64,000 nt of DNA from Balanoglossus misakiensis (lineage: Eukaryota; Hemichordata), in contig CM082580.2 of assembly GCA_040954595.2 (NCBI GenBank), forward strand, positions 1,116,001 to 1,180,000. The letters are read 5' to 3'. Made by a program: the position numbers and the translations under genes. The notes beneath the pieces are model-generated. The model was not told the origin of the DNA and made no database searches. It worked only from the letters and a program-made list of their open reading frames with translations. Positions 54,757 to 62,821 of this stretch are shown here, piece by piece. The first letter of the stretch is position 1; each line of letters starts with the position of its first letter.

Positions 54757-56060
54757 GCAAAGTTGAACATTTGTCATTTGTTGATGATTTTCACCCATGT
54801 TTTTTTTTTCAAAAATGGACGAACCCATGTTTTTTTTTTTCAAAAATCGACGAATTTTTGAAAATTTTGTTAAGTCGAAAATTTGTAATTTTTTTGATGA
54901 TTTCCCCCCCCCCACGATTTTTTTTTCAAAAATCGACGAAATTTTGAGATTTTGCAAAGTTGAACATTTGTCATTTGTTGATGATTTTCACCCATGTTTT
55001 TTTTTTCAAAAATGGACGAACCCATGTTTTTTTTTTAAAATCGACGAATTTTTCAAAATTTTGCAAAGTCGAAAATTTGTCATTTTTTTGATGATTTCCC
55101 CCCCCCCCCACGATTTTTTTTTCAAAAATTGACGAAATTTTGAGATTTTGCAAAGTCGAAAATTTGTCATTTTTTGATGATTTTTACCCATGATTTTTTT
55201 TCAAAAATTGACGAAATTTTAAGATTTTGCTGTCGAAAATCTGTCTTTTTTTGACGATTTTACCCATGATTTTTTTCAGAAATCGACGAAATTTTGAGAT
55301 TTTGCAAAGTCGAAACTTTGTCTTTTTTGATGATTTTCACTCATTATTTTTTTCAAAAATCGACGAAATTTTCAGTTTTTGCAAAGTCGAAAATTTGTCA
55401 TTTTTTGAAGATTTTCACCCATGTTTTTTTTCAAAAATCGACGAACCCATGATTTTTTTCAAAATCGACGAAATTTTGAGATTTTGCAAAGTCGAAAATT
55501 TGTCATTTGTTGATGATTTTCATCAGCTATAACCCATTTTTTTTTCAAAAATCGACGAATTTTTGAAAATTTTGCAAAGTCGAAAATTTGTCATTTTTTG
55601 ATGATTTTCACCCATGATTTTTTTCAAAAATCGACGAAATTTTGAGATTTTGCAAAGTCGAACATTTTTCATTTATTGATGATTTTTACCCATGATTTTT
55701 TTTCAAAAATTGACGAAATTTTAAGATTGTGCAGTCGAAAATTTGTCATTTTTTGATGATTTTCACCCATTTTTTTTCAAAAATCGACGAAATTTTGAGT
55801 TTTTGCAAAGTCGAAAATTTGTCATTTTTTGAAGATTTTCACCCATGTTTTTTTTTTAAAATCGACGGACTTTTGAGATTTTGCAAAGTCGAAAATTTGT
55901 CATTTTTTGATGATTTTCACCCATGTTTTTTTTTCGACGAACCCATGTTTTTTTTTCCAAAATCGACGATATTTTGAGATTTTGCAAAGTCGAAAATTTG
56001 TCATTTTTTTATGATTTCCCCCCCCCACGATTTTTTTTTTCAAAAATCGACGAAAATCTC
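54757..56060 (+). repeat. Diverged satellite B edge with C-run variants
   Basis: B units here differ from the array core: TTGAACATTTGTCATTTG, GGACGAACCCATG, and three units where the CACCCATG segment is replaced by a pure C-run and CACGATT (C-runs at about 54904-54913, 55098-55109 and 56018-56026). A CATCAGCTATAACCC variant lies near 55528. More divergence at an array edge is expected where homogenisation is weaker. Confidence 0.8.
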
Positions 56061-56445
56061 GAAGTTCTTGCAAAGTCGAAAATTTGTCATTTTTTGATGA
56101 TTTTCACCCATGATTTTTTTTAAAAATCGACGAACCCATACTTTTTTCAAAATCGACAAAATTTTGAGATTTTGCAGTCGAAAATTTGTCATTTTTCGAT
56201 GATTTTCATCCATGTTTTTTTTCAAAAATCGACGAAATTTTGAGATTTTGCAAAGTCGAAAATTTGTCATTTTTTGATGATTTTCACCCATGATTTTTCT
56301 CAAAAATCGACGAAATTTAGAGATTTTGCTAAGTCGAAAATTTGTCATTTTTTGATGATTTTCACCCATGATTTTTTTTTTTCAAAAATCGACAAAATTC
56401 CCATTTTTTGAAGATTTTCTCCCATGTTTTTTTTCAAAAATCGAC

Positions 56446-56534
56446 GAACCCATGATTTTTTTTCAAAATCGACGAAATTTTGAGATTTTGCAAAATCTCA
56501 ATATTTCGTCGATTTTGAAAAAAATCATGGGTTC
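56446..56534. repeat. Near-perfect 89-bp palindrome at the satellite B inversion point
   Basis: The left arm 56446-56490 and right arm 56491-56534 are reverse complements apart from one mismatch (CAATATTT against CAAAATTT) and one base in an A/T run. The centre is the self-complementary GATTTTGCAAAATC. Left of it satellite B reads forward; right of it B reads reverse. There is no spacer between the arms. Confidence 0.9.
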
Positions 56535-57424
56535 TTGCAAAATCTCAAAATTTCGTCGATTTTGAAAAAAATCATGGGTTCGTTGAATTTTGAAAAAAAA
56601 AACATGGATGAAAATCATCAAAAAATGACAAATTTTCGACTTTGCAAAATCTCAAAATTTCGTCGATTTTGGAAAAAAATCATGGGTTCGTCGATTTTTG
56701 CAAAAAATCATGGGTGAAAATCATCAAAAAATGACAAATTTTCGACTTTGCAAAATCTCAAAATTTCGTCCAATTTGAAAAAAATCATGGGTTCTTGCAA
56801 AATCTCAAAATTTCGTCGATTTTGAAAACAATCATGGGTTCGTTGAATTGTGAAAAAAAACATGGATGAAAATCATCAAAAAATGACAAATTTTCGACTT
56901 TGCAAAATCTCAAAATTTCGTCGATTTTGAAAAAAAATTATGGGTTCGTCGATTTTTGAAAAAAAAAAATGGGTGAAAATCATCAAAATGACCAATGTTC
57001 GACTTTGCAAATCTCAAAATTTCGTCGATTTTTGAAATTAAAAAATCATGGGCTATAGCTCATGAAAATCATCAACAAATGTCAAATTTTCAACTTTGCG
57101 AAATCTCAAAATATCGTCGATTTTTGAAAAAAAAACATGGGTTCGTCGATTTTGAAAAAAAAATCATGGGCTATAGCTCATGAAAATCATCAACAAATGT
57201 CAAATTTTCAACTTTGCGAAATCTCAAAATTTCGTCGATTTTGAAAAAAATTATGGGTTCGTCGATTTTTGAAAAAAATCATGGGTGAAAATCATCAAAA
57301 AATGACAAATTTTCGACTGCAAAATCTCAAAATTTCGTCGATTTCGAAAAAAATCATGGGTTCGTCGATTTTTGAAAAAAAAAAACATGGGTGAAAATCA
57401 TCAAAAAATTACAAATTTTCGACT
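56491..57424 (-). repeat. Satellite B, reversed orientation, segment 1
   Basis: Units read TTGCAAAATCTCAAAATTTCGTCGA, then a run of A, then CATGGGTGAAAATCATC, the reverse complement of the forward array. Units are heterogeneous in length. Two contain a GGGCTATAGCTCATG variant (near 57051 and 57171) with CAACAAATGTC and TTGCGAAATCTC. Segment 1 ends at the transposon insertion. Confidence 0.95.
57422..57424. repeat. Putative target-site duplication ACT, left
   Basis: ACT immediately before TAGTG, matched by ACT immediately after CACTA at 60565-60567. Three bases alone are weak; the reconstructed empty satellite B site makes the call credible. Confidence 0.6.
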
Positions 57425-58285
57425 TAGTGTGGTATGATGTGTATTCCCGTAGGATTTTTGTGCTAAAATTGATTTTTTGTGCTGTTTTGGCTTCTACGGG
57501 GACCCAACTACCCGAAAATGATGGGGTGCAATTTTAAGGGCCCCTCCATCATATTTTTCTGGGGGGGGGGTACTTCCGTTTTGTGGTATGATGTGTATTC
57601 CCGTAGGATTTTTCTGCTAAAATTGATTTTTTTTGCTGTTTGGCTTCAATGGGGACCCAACTACCCAAAAATCATGGGGTGCAATTTTTAGGGCCCCTCC
57701 ATCAATTTTTTTCGGGGGGTCTCTTCTGTTTTGGTCACTCGAGGATATTTGTTCACCTATTTACTCTATCATCATGGGAATTTGGGCTACAATTAATTTG
57801 TTTTTGTTGTGTTTGCTTTGGAGGAGACCAACCTGGCCAAAAATAATCGGGTGCAAATTATAGGGCCCCTCCATCATTTTTTATTTGGGGGGGGGGGCAC
57901 TTCCATTTTGGCCACTCCGAAGTTGTTTGTTGGCCTATTTACTCCCTTCTCATAGAATATTTTGCTAAAAATATTATTTTTCTTTGATGTTTTGGTTTCA
58001 ATGGGGCTCCACCAGAACTAAAATGATGGGGTTCAAATTTTTGGAACCTTCCATCATGTCTTGGGGGGGGGGGGTAATCATTTCTGTTTTGGCCACCCTG
58101 AAGATACTTATTCACCTATTTACTATACGGTTAGTATTGTCGTGGTATTTCTTGCAATTTGGTTTGCTCCTTTGGCTTGAATGCAGACTGACTGCCGAAA
58201 AGTGATGGTGTGCAAAATGTTGGACCCCTTTACCACATTTTTTGGTGGGGGGGGGGGGTTCTCTATATTTGTTTTCGCCAACCCG
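57425..58285 (+). repeat. Left inverted arm: five G-run subrepeats
   Basis: Tandem units share a GGGACCCAACTACCC-like segment, a GGGCCCCTCCATCAT-like segment and a G-run. The CCTCCATCAT-type segments start near 57538, 57691, 57863, 58041 and 58223, spacing 153, 172, 178 and 182 bp. The G-runs are at about 57561-57570, 57714-57719, 57887-57897, 58063-58074 and 58247-58258. The two outer units carry TGTGGTATGATGTG; the inner ones instead carry GGCCACTC followed by TTCACCTATTTAC, and they diverge progressively toward the core. Confidence 0.88.
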
Positions 58286-58555
58286 TTGTAACAGTAGTTT
58301 TTTTTTATCTTAGATTTTTTCGTTTATTCTAAATTTAGTATACTAAGGTAAATTAAAACTCCTTTATATATAATAAAGTACATAATGTGTATTTTAGTTT
58401 ATTTTCCGAGCTACAGTCCCATCTCATAAAATGGACCCTTGAGGCACCCTCCCTACCACGGACGGTGCAATAAACAACCCAAGAAGCATAACGATTCTTT
58501 TCTGATATCTTGGTATTCTCAATCATCATTTTCACGAAACCCAGTTCTGTTTGAT

Positions 58556-58861
58556 CTACTCATCGCCAGTGTCGTTATCTTCAAGAACATTTCCCCCTGG
58601 TTTTCAGTCTCCACCATAGCATTTGCAGAGGGGAGTACATAGTAAATCATTCTTTGAGCAACTGCAACGTCCCCTACAACCTGCTTTGCAGCCACATTTG
58701 ATAAGCTCTAGTACTGCCTTTGGTGCAGGGAGAGCAAGACATTTTACTGGATAAAACACGCCATTCTCCGATTTCCACCCATTCTTTTTGATTGGGGGAA
58801 GTTCAGGACAATTTGTTGCGTATGATTTATCTCTCATTGTGATGAAGGGGTGGCACCCTTT
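58556..58861 (-). pseudogene. CXC (tesmin/TSO1-like) cysteine-rich domain fragment, inactivated
   Basis: The minus-strand open frame 58837-58604 encodes 77 residues from its first Met; the frame is open back to 58861. Residues 37-46 read PAPKAVLELI and are followed by a cysteine cluster at 48, 50, 54, 58, 60, 67, 71 and 73: C-x-C-x3-C-x3-C-x-C-x6-C-x3-C-x-C. That is close to the CXC half-repeat of tesmin/TSO1 proteins, which binds zinc and DNA. Upstream is NGWKSENGVFYPVK. From memory, a GW segment followed by APKAVLEL and a CXC motif is typical of the C-terminus of a large family of uncharacterised invertebrate proteins, some transposon-linked. Frame 58604-58606 is TGA, about where a last cysteine would be expected; the same frame then reads on through KPGGNVLEDNDTGDE to TAG at 58556-58558, an acidic tail plausible for a true C-terminus. 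I infer a nonsense mutation in a fragment lacking its N-terminal parts. An AATAAA on the minus strand lies at 58403-58398. Confidence 0.6.
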
Positions 58862-59019
58862 TCACAGATCACGCAAATCTTATTTTTATCTACATATTAA
58901 TTCTGTAGTTTATTGCAAAATGTCCTAATAGCTATCGAACTGGAACGTAAAACGCTGCTTACGGTGCTAAGAAAATAGCCAATATGTATTTAGTAATAAA
59001 ACTGAGATGTAGTTCACAG

Positions 59020-59330
59020 ACTTGTTTTATTTTCAGTAGTATTGAGCTACAAAATGAGCCAAATTTGATATTGTTAATGTTTACCAAAACAAGTTTTAGA
59101 AGTAAGACATAGTTCAAGGGCTTTTTACAGCACTATTTTGCTATTGGCATGAAAATTTTGAAAATACTACTTTAAAATAGACAATACTTCAACTGATATG
59201 GCTTTATTTACGACAGTATTTAACTTTGAAATGAGTTCAACTGAATATCGTTTTAATACCCCAAAAAACAAGTGTTGATTAAAACGTACTTCAGAGTTTA
59301 TGCACAGACTTATATCGATGAGAATTTTAG
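59020..59330. repeat. Diverged ~175-bp tandem duplication in the element core
   Basis: About 59020-59160 and 59198-59330 align in order through AGTATT (59038 and 59215), AAATGAG, a CAAAAAACAAG/CAAAACAAG segment, a pyrimidine-rich middle and GAAAATTTT/GAGAATTTT (59151 and 59320). The offset drifts from 177 to about 169 bp. Similarity is partial and judged by eye. Confidence 0.5.
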
Positions 59331-59393
59331 TACAATGGTAAATATCTCAGACATTGATTGTGCTACGAAAGAATAAACAACTCTTAACGAAAA

Positions 59394-59429
59394 AGTTACC
59401 AGAATCATATGCATATGATTCTGGTAACT
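59394..59429. repeat. Perfect 36-bp palindrome
   Basis: Each arm is 18 nt: AGTTACCAGAATCATATG followed directly by its exact reverse complement, with no spacer and the centre at CATATGCATATG. It can form a cruciform or, as RNA, a long hairpin. The bases just outside do not pair. Confidence 0.95.
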
Positions 59430-59754
59430 CACGGCCCCTCGGGTGTAATAAACGGCTGCTATGGCCCTCATGGCCAGGCAATAGGTGTTCACTATTTGGT
59501 ATAGCCTAGTATACTATATTTTTGTAAACCATAGAAAACATGAGTGTGGTGATGAGTTGGGTGGCGGTCCAAGGTGAGGGGAGGTATATTATGCTAAGTC
59601 CAAACCAGAGAGATATTTGTGGTTGATTTGTTAGTGTCAAAATTCAACTAAGTATATTTATAAAAATAAGATAGCGCTGTAGTATATATGACAACTGATA
59701 CAAATGTAGGTAACTGATATGTTTACCCATAAACCGTCTAATATTTAAGATTCC

Positions 59755-60564
59755 CAATATGTGGAGAGGCCCTAAAATTTGACCTCATTTTTGAGCAGTT
59801 AGGTCCCCATAGAAGTTAAAAAAAAAGAAATTGGAAGAAATCCTTTACAAATACACATGTCACACTATGAACAAATATCTCCAGGGCTGCTAAAACTAAA
59901 GTGACCCCCCCCCCCCTGCAAGAAAATGTGATGGAGGGGTCCAACAAATTGATTTCCATCATTTTGGGGATGTTTATTCATCATTGAAACCAAAACAGCA
60001 AACAAAACAAATAACTATTAGCAAAAACTCCTACGAGAATACACGGTATAGGTGAACAAATACCGTTAAGATTGTCGGAATGTAAGTGCCCCCCCCCCAC
60101 AAATGTAATAGAGGGGCCCTAAAATTTGCATGTGATCTTTTGTGACCAGGTGTCAAAACAGCAAAAAAAAAATTCTTTAGCAGAAAATTCTACGAAAATG
60201 GAGTAGATAGGTGAATAAATATCTTCGGGGAGGCCAAAACAGGAGTGACGACCCCCCCCCCGAAAAAATATGATGGAGGGGCCCTAAAAATTGCACCCCA
60301 TCATTTTCGGGTAGTTGGGTCCCCATAGAAGCCAAAACAGCAAAAAAATCAATTTTAGCACAAAAATCCTACGGGAATACACATCATACCACAAAACGGA
60401 AGTACCCCCCCCCCCCCGAGAAAAATATGATGGAGGGGCCCTTAAAATTTCACCCCATCATTTTCGGGTAGTTGGGTCCCAATAGAAGCCAAAACAGCAA
60501 AAAAATCAATTTTAGCACAACAATCCTACGGGAGCTGTTTTTCATGACATACCATACCGCACTA
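59755..60564 (-). repeat. Right inverted arm: five C-run subrepeats
   Basis: Reverse-complement counterpart of the left arm. The GAGGGGCCCT-like segments lie near 59762, 59933, 60110, 60274 and 60432. The C-runs are at about 59905-59916, 60089-60098, 60252-60261 and 60405-60417; the innermost unit has none visible. The outer two units are nearly identical to the outer two of the left arm; the inner units are diverged. The outermost unit has a local replacement (ATGACATACCATACC with GGAGCTGTTTTTC) relative to its left partner. Confidence 0.88.
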
Positions 60565-60567
60565 ACT
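60565..60567. repeat. Putative target-site duplication ACT, right
   Basis: Right partner of 57422-57424, followed directly by GCAAAATCTC of satellite B. Confidence 0.6.
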
Positions 60568-60889
60568 GCAAAATCTCAAAATTTGGTCGATTTTTGAAAA
60601 AAATCATGGTGAAAATCATCAAAAAATGACAAATTTTTGATTTTGCAAAATCTCAAAATTTCGTCGATTTTGAAAAAAATTATGGGTTCGTCGATTTTTG
60701 AAAAAAAACATGGGTGAATTTTCGACTTTGCAAAATCTCAAAATTTCATCGATTTTGAAAAAAATCATGGGTTCGTTGATTTTTTAAAAAAACATGGGTG
60801 AATTTTCGACTTTGCAAAATCTCAAAATTTCGTCGATTTGGAAAAAAAATCATGGGTTCGTTGATTTTTAAAAAAAAACATGGGTGAAA

Positions 60890-62520
60890 ATCATCAAAAA
60901 ATGAAAAATTTTCGACTTTGCAAAACCTCAAAATTTCGTCGATTTTGAAAAAAATCATGGGTTCGTCGATTTTTGTAAAAAAATCATGGGTGAAAATCAT
61001 CAAAAAATGACAAATTTTCGATTTTCCAAATCTCAAAAGTTCGCCGATTTTGAAAAAAAATCATGGGTTCGTCGATTGTTTAAAAAAAACATGGGTGAAA
61101 ATCAACAAAATGACAAATTTTCGACTGCAAAATCTCAAAATTTCGTCGATTTTTGAAAAAAAAATCATTGGCTGTAGCTCATGAAAATCATCAAAAAATG
61201 TCAAATTTTCAACTTTGCGAAATCTCAAAATATCGTCGATTTTTGAAAAAAAACCATGGGTTCGTCGATTTTTGAAAAAAAACATGGGTGAAAATCATCA
61301 AAAAATGACAAATTTTCGACTTTGCAAAATGTCAAAATTTCGTCGATTTTGAAAAAAATTATGGGTTCGTCGATTTTTGAAAAAAATCATGGGTGAAAAT
61401 CTTCAAAAAATGACAAATTTTCGACTGCAAAATCTCAAAATTTCGTCGATTTTCGAAAAAAAATAATGGGTGAAAATCATCAAAAAAATGACAAATTTTT
61501 GATTTTGCAAAATCTCAAAATTTCGTCGATTTTGAAAAAAATCACGGGTTCGTCGATTTTTTAAAAAAACATGAGTGAAAACCATCAAAAAATGACAAAT
61601 TTAAGACTGCAAAATCTTAAAATTTCGTCGACTTTTGAAAAAAAGCATGGGTTCGTTGATTTTTTAAAAAAACATGGGTGAAAATCATCAAAAATTTACA
61701 AATTTTCGACTGCAAAATCTCAAAATTTCGTCGATTTTTGAAAAAAAAATCATGGGTGAAAATCCTCAAAAAAACGACAAATTTTTGATTTTGCAAAATT
61801 TCAAAATTTCGTCGATTTTGAAAAAAAATCATGGGTTCGTTGATTTTTTAAAAAAACATGGGTGAAAATCATCAAAAAATGAAAAATTTTCGACTTTGCA
61901 AAATCTCAAAATTTCGTCGATTTTGAAAAAAATTATGGGTTCGTCGATTTTTGAAAAAAAATCATGGGTGAAAATCATCAAAAAATGACAAATTTTCGAT
62001 TTTGCAAAATCTCAAAAGTTCGTCGATTTTGAAAAAAAATCATGGGTTCGTCGATTGTTTAAAAAAAACATGGGTGAAAATCAACAAAATGACAAATTTT
62101 CGACTGCAAAATCTCAAAATTTCGTCGATTTTTGAAAAAAAAATCATAGGCTATAGCTCATGAAAATCATCAACAAATGTCAAATTTTCAACTTTGCGAA
62201 ATCTCAAAATATCGTCGATTTTTGAAAAAAAAAACATGGGTGAAAATCATCAAAAAATGACAAATTTTCGACTTTGCAAAATCTCAAAATTTCGTCGATT
62301 TTGAAAAAAAATATGGGTTCGTCGATTTTTGAAAAAAATCATGGGTGAAAATCATCAAAAAATGACAAATTTTCGACTGCAAATCTCAAAATTTCGTCGA
62401 TTTTTGAAAAAAAATCATGGGTGAAAATCATCAAAAAAATGACAAATTTTTGATTTTGCAAAATCTCAAAAATCACGGGTTCGTCGATTTTGAAAAAAAT
62501 CACGGGTTCGTCGATTTTTT
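60890..62520 (-). repeat. ~979-bp higher-order repeat in reversed satellite B
   Basis: The run of variants from about 60890 to 61550 recurs from about 61870 to 62520, for example CTCAAAAGTTCG at 61032 and 62011, followed in both by GATTGTTTAAAAAAAACATG, ATCAACAAAATG and the TAGCTCATG unit. Minor substitutions (TTGGCTGTAG against TAGGCTATAG) show modest divergence. Confidence 0.7.
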
Positions 62521-62821
62521 AAAAAAACATGGGTGAAAACCATCAAAAAATGACAAATTTTCGACTGCAAAATCTCAAAATTTCGTCGATTTTTGAAAAA
62601 AAACATGCGTTCGTCGATTTCTGAAAAAAAAAATTTTTGATTTTGCAAAATCTCAAAAATCACGGGTTCGTCGATTTTGAAAAAAATCACGGGTTCGTCG
62701 ATTTTTTAAAAAAACATGGGTGAAAACCATCAAAAAATGACAAATTTTCGACTGCAAAATCTCAAAATTTCGTCGATTTTTGAAAAAAAACATGCGTTCG
62801 TCGATTTCTGAAAAAAAAAAC
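62448..62821 (-). repeat. 187-bp direct duplication in reversed satellite B
   Basis: Two adjacent near-identical copies carry CTCAAAAATCACGGGTTCG (starting about 62464 and 62651), a second CACGGGTTCG, AAAACCATC and AACATGCGTTCG in the same order. Recent slippage or unequal exchange is likely. Confidence 0.75.

Larger units (their letters stand above)
30351..56490 (+). repeat. Satellite B: ~78 bp AT-rich tandem array, forward orientation
   Basis: About 330 tandem units of ~78 bp, about 27% GC. Landmarks in order are GATTTTCACCCATG, a T-run of 6-12, CAAAAATCGACGAAATTTTG, AGATTTTGCAAAGTCG, AAAATTTGTCATTTTTTGAT. Unit length varies mainly through the T-run. Common variants are TCATTTATTAATG, GTAATTTTTTG, TGTGTCATTT, AAATTCGAAAA and CTCAAAAATCG. 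Extra ~29-bp partial units (CAACGAACCCATG plus T-run plus CAAAAATCGAC) are interspersed. The period is a multiple of three, so reading frames stay open over several units on both strands; these are not supported as genes. The last ~1.8 kb (about 54.7-56.5 kb) is more diverged and carries C-runs. No family name is recognised. Confidence 0.97.
58286..59754. other. Unique core of the foldback-like element
   Basis: Non-satellite sequence, AT-rich toward the right. It holds the CXC-domain pseudogene on the minus strand (58556-58861), a diverged ~175-bp tandem duplication (about 59020-59330), a perfect 36-bp palindrome (59394-59429) and a small hairpin TGGCC-CTCAT-GGCCA (59462-59476). I see no transposase, reverse transcriptase or tRNA. 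Whether the core is original transposon sequence or captured host DNA cannot be told from this copy. Confidence 0.7.
57425..60564. mobile_element. Foldback-like transposon with tandem-repeat inverted arms (3140 bp)
   Basis: The element begins TAGTGTGGTATG and ends CATACCGCACTA: 12-bp terminal inverted repeats with one mismatch. It is flanked by ACT on both sides (57422-57424 and 60565-60567). Removing the element and one ACT gives TTTTCGACTGCAAAATCTC, an ordinary reversed satellite B sequence seen intact near 57311 and 61122. That supports a clean insertion with a 3-bp target-site duplication. Behind the short termini each arm is an array of about five 153-182 bp subrepeats, inverted relative to one another, around a ~1.47-kb core. 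This matches the general layout of foldback elements. No transposase is visible, so it is probably non-autonomous. Canonical CACTA elements also make 3-bp duplications but read CACTA...TAGTG, the opposite polarity, so I do not assign that superfamily. Confidence 0.75.

Noticed and set aside
57479-58205. Open frames of 68-76 residues in the left arm
   Set aside because: They follow the tandem subrepeats and read through G-runs as glycine stretches; they are repeat by-products.
58439-58642. 67-residue plus-strand open frame overlapping the CXC fragment
   Set aside because: It lies antisense to the recognisable cysteine-rich frame and shows no domain of its own.
59310-59492. 60-residue minus-strand open frame in the transposon core
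   Set aside because: It runs through the 36-bp palindrome, has no recognisable motif and is short enough to be chance.
57425-60564. Canonical CACTA transposon
   Set aside because: The pentamers face the wrong way (TAGTG at the 5' end, CACTA at the 3' end) and no transposase is visible.
57423-60566. Harbinger-type insertion with TWA duplication (TTA at left, TAA at right)
   Set aside because: TTA and TAA here are reverse complements, not direct repeats, so they belong to the inverted termini rather than to a target-site duplication.
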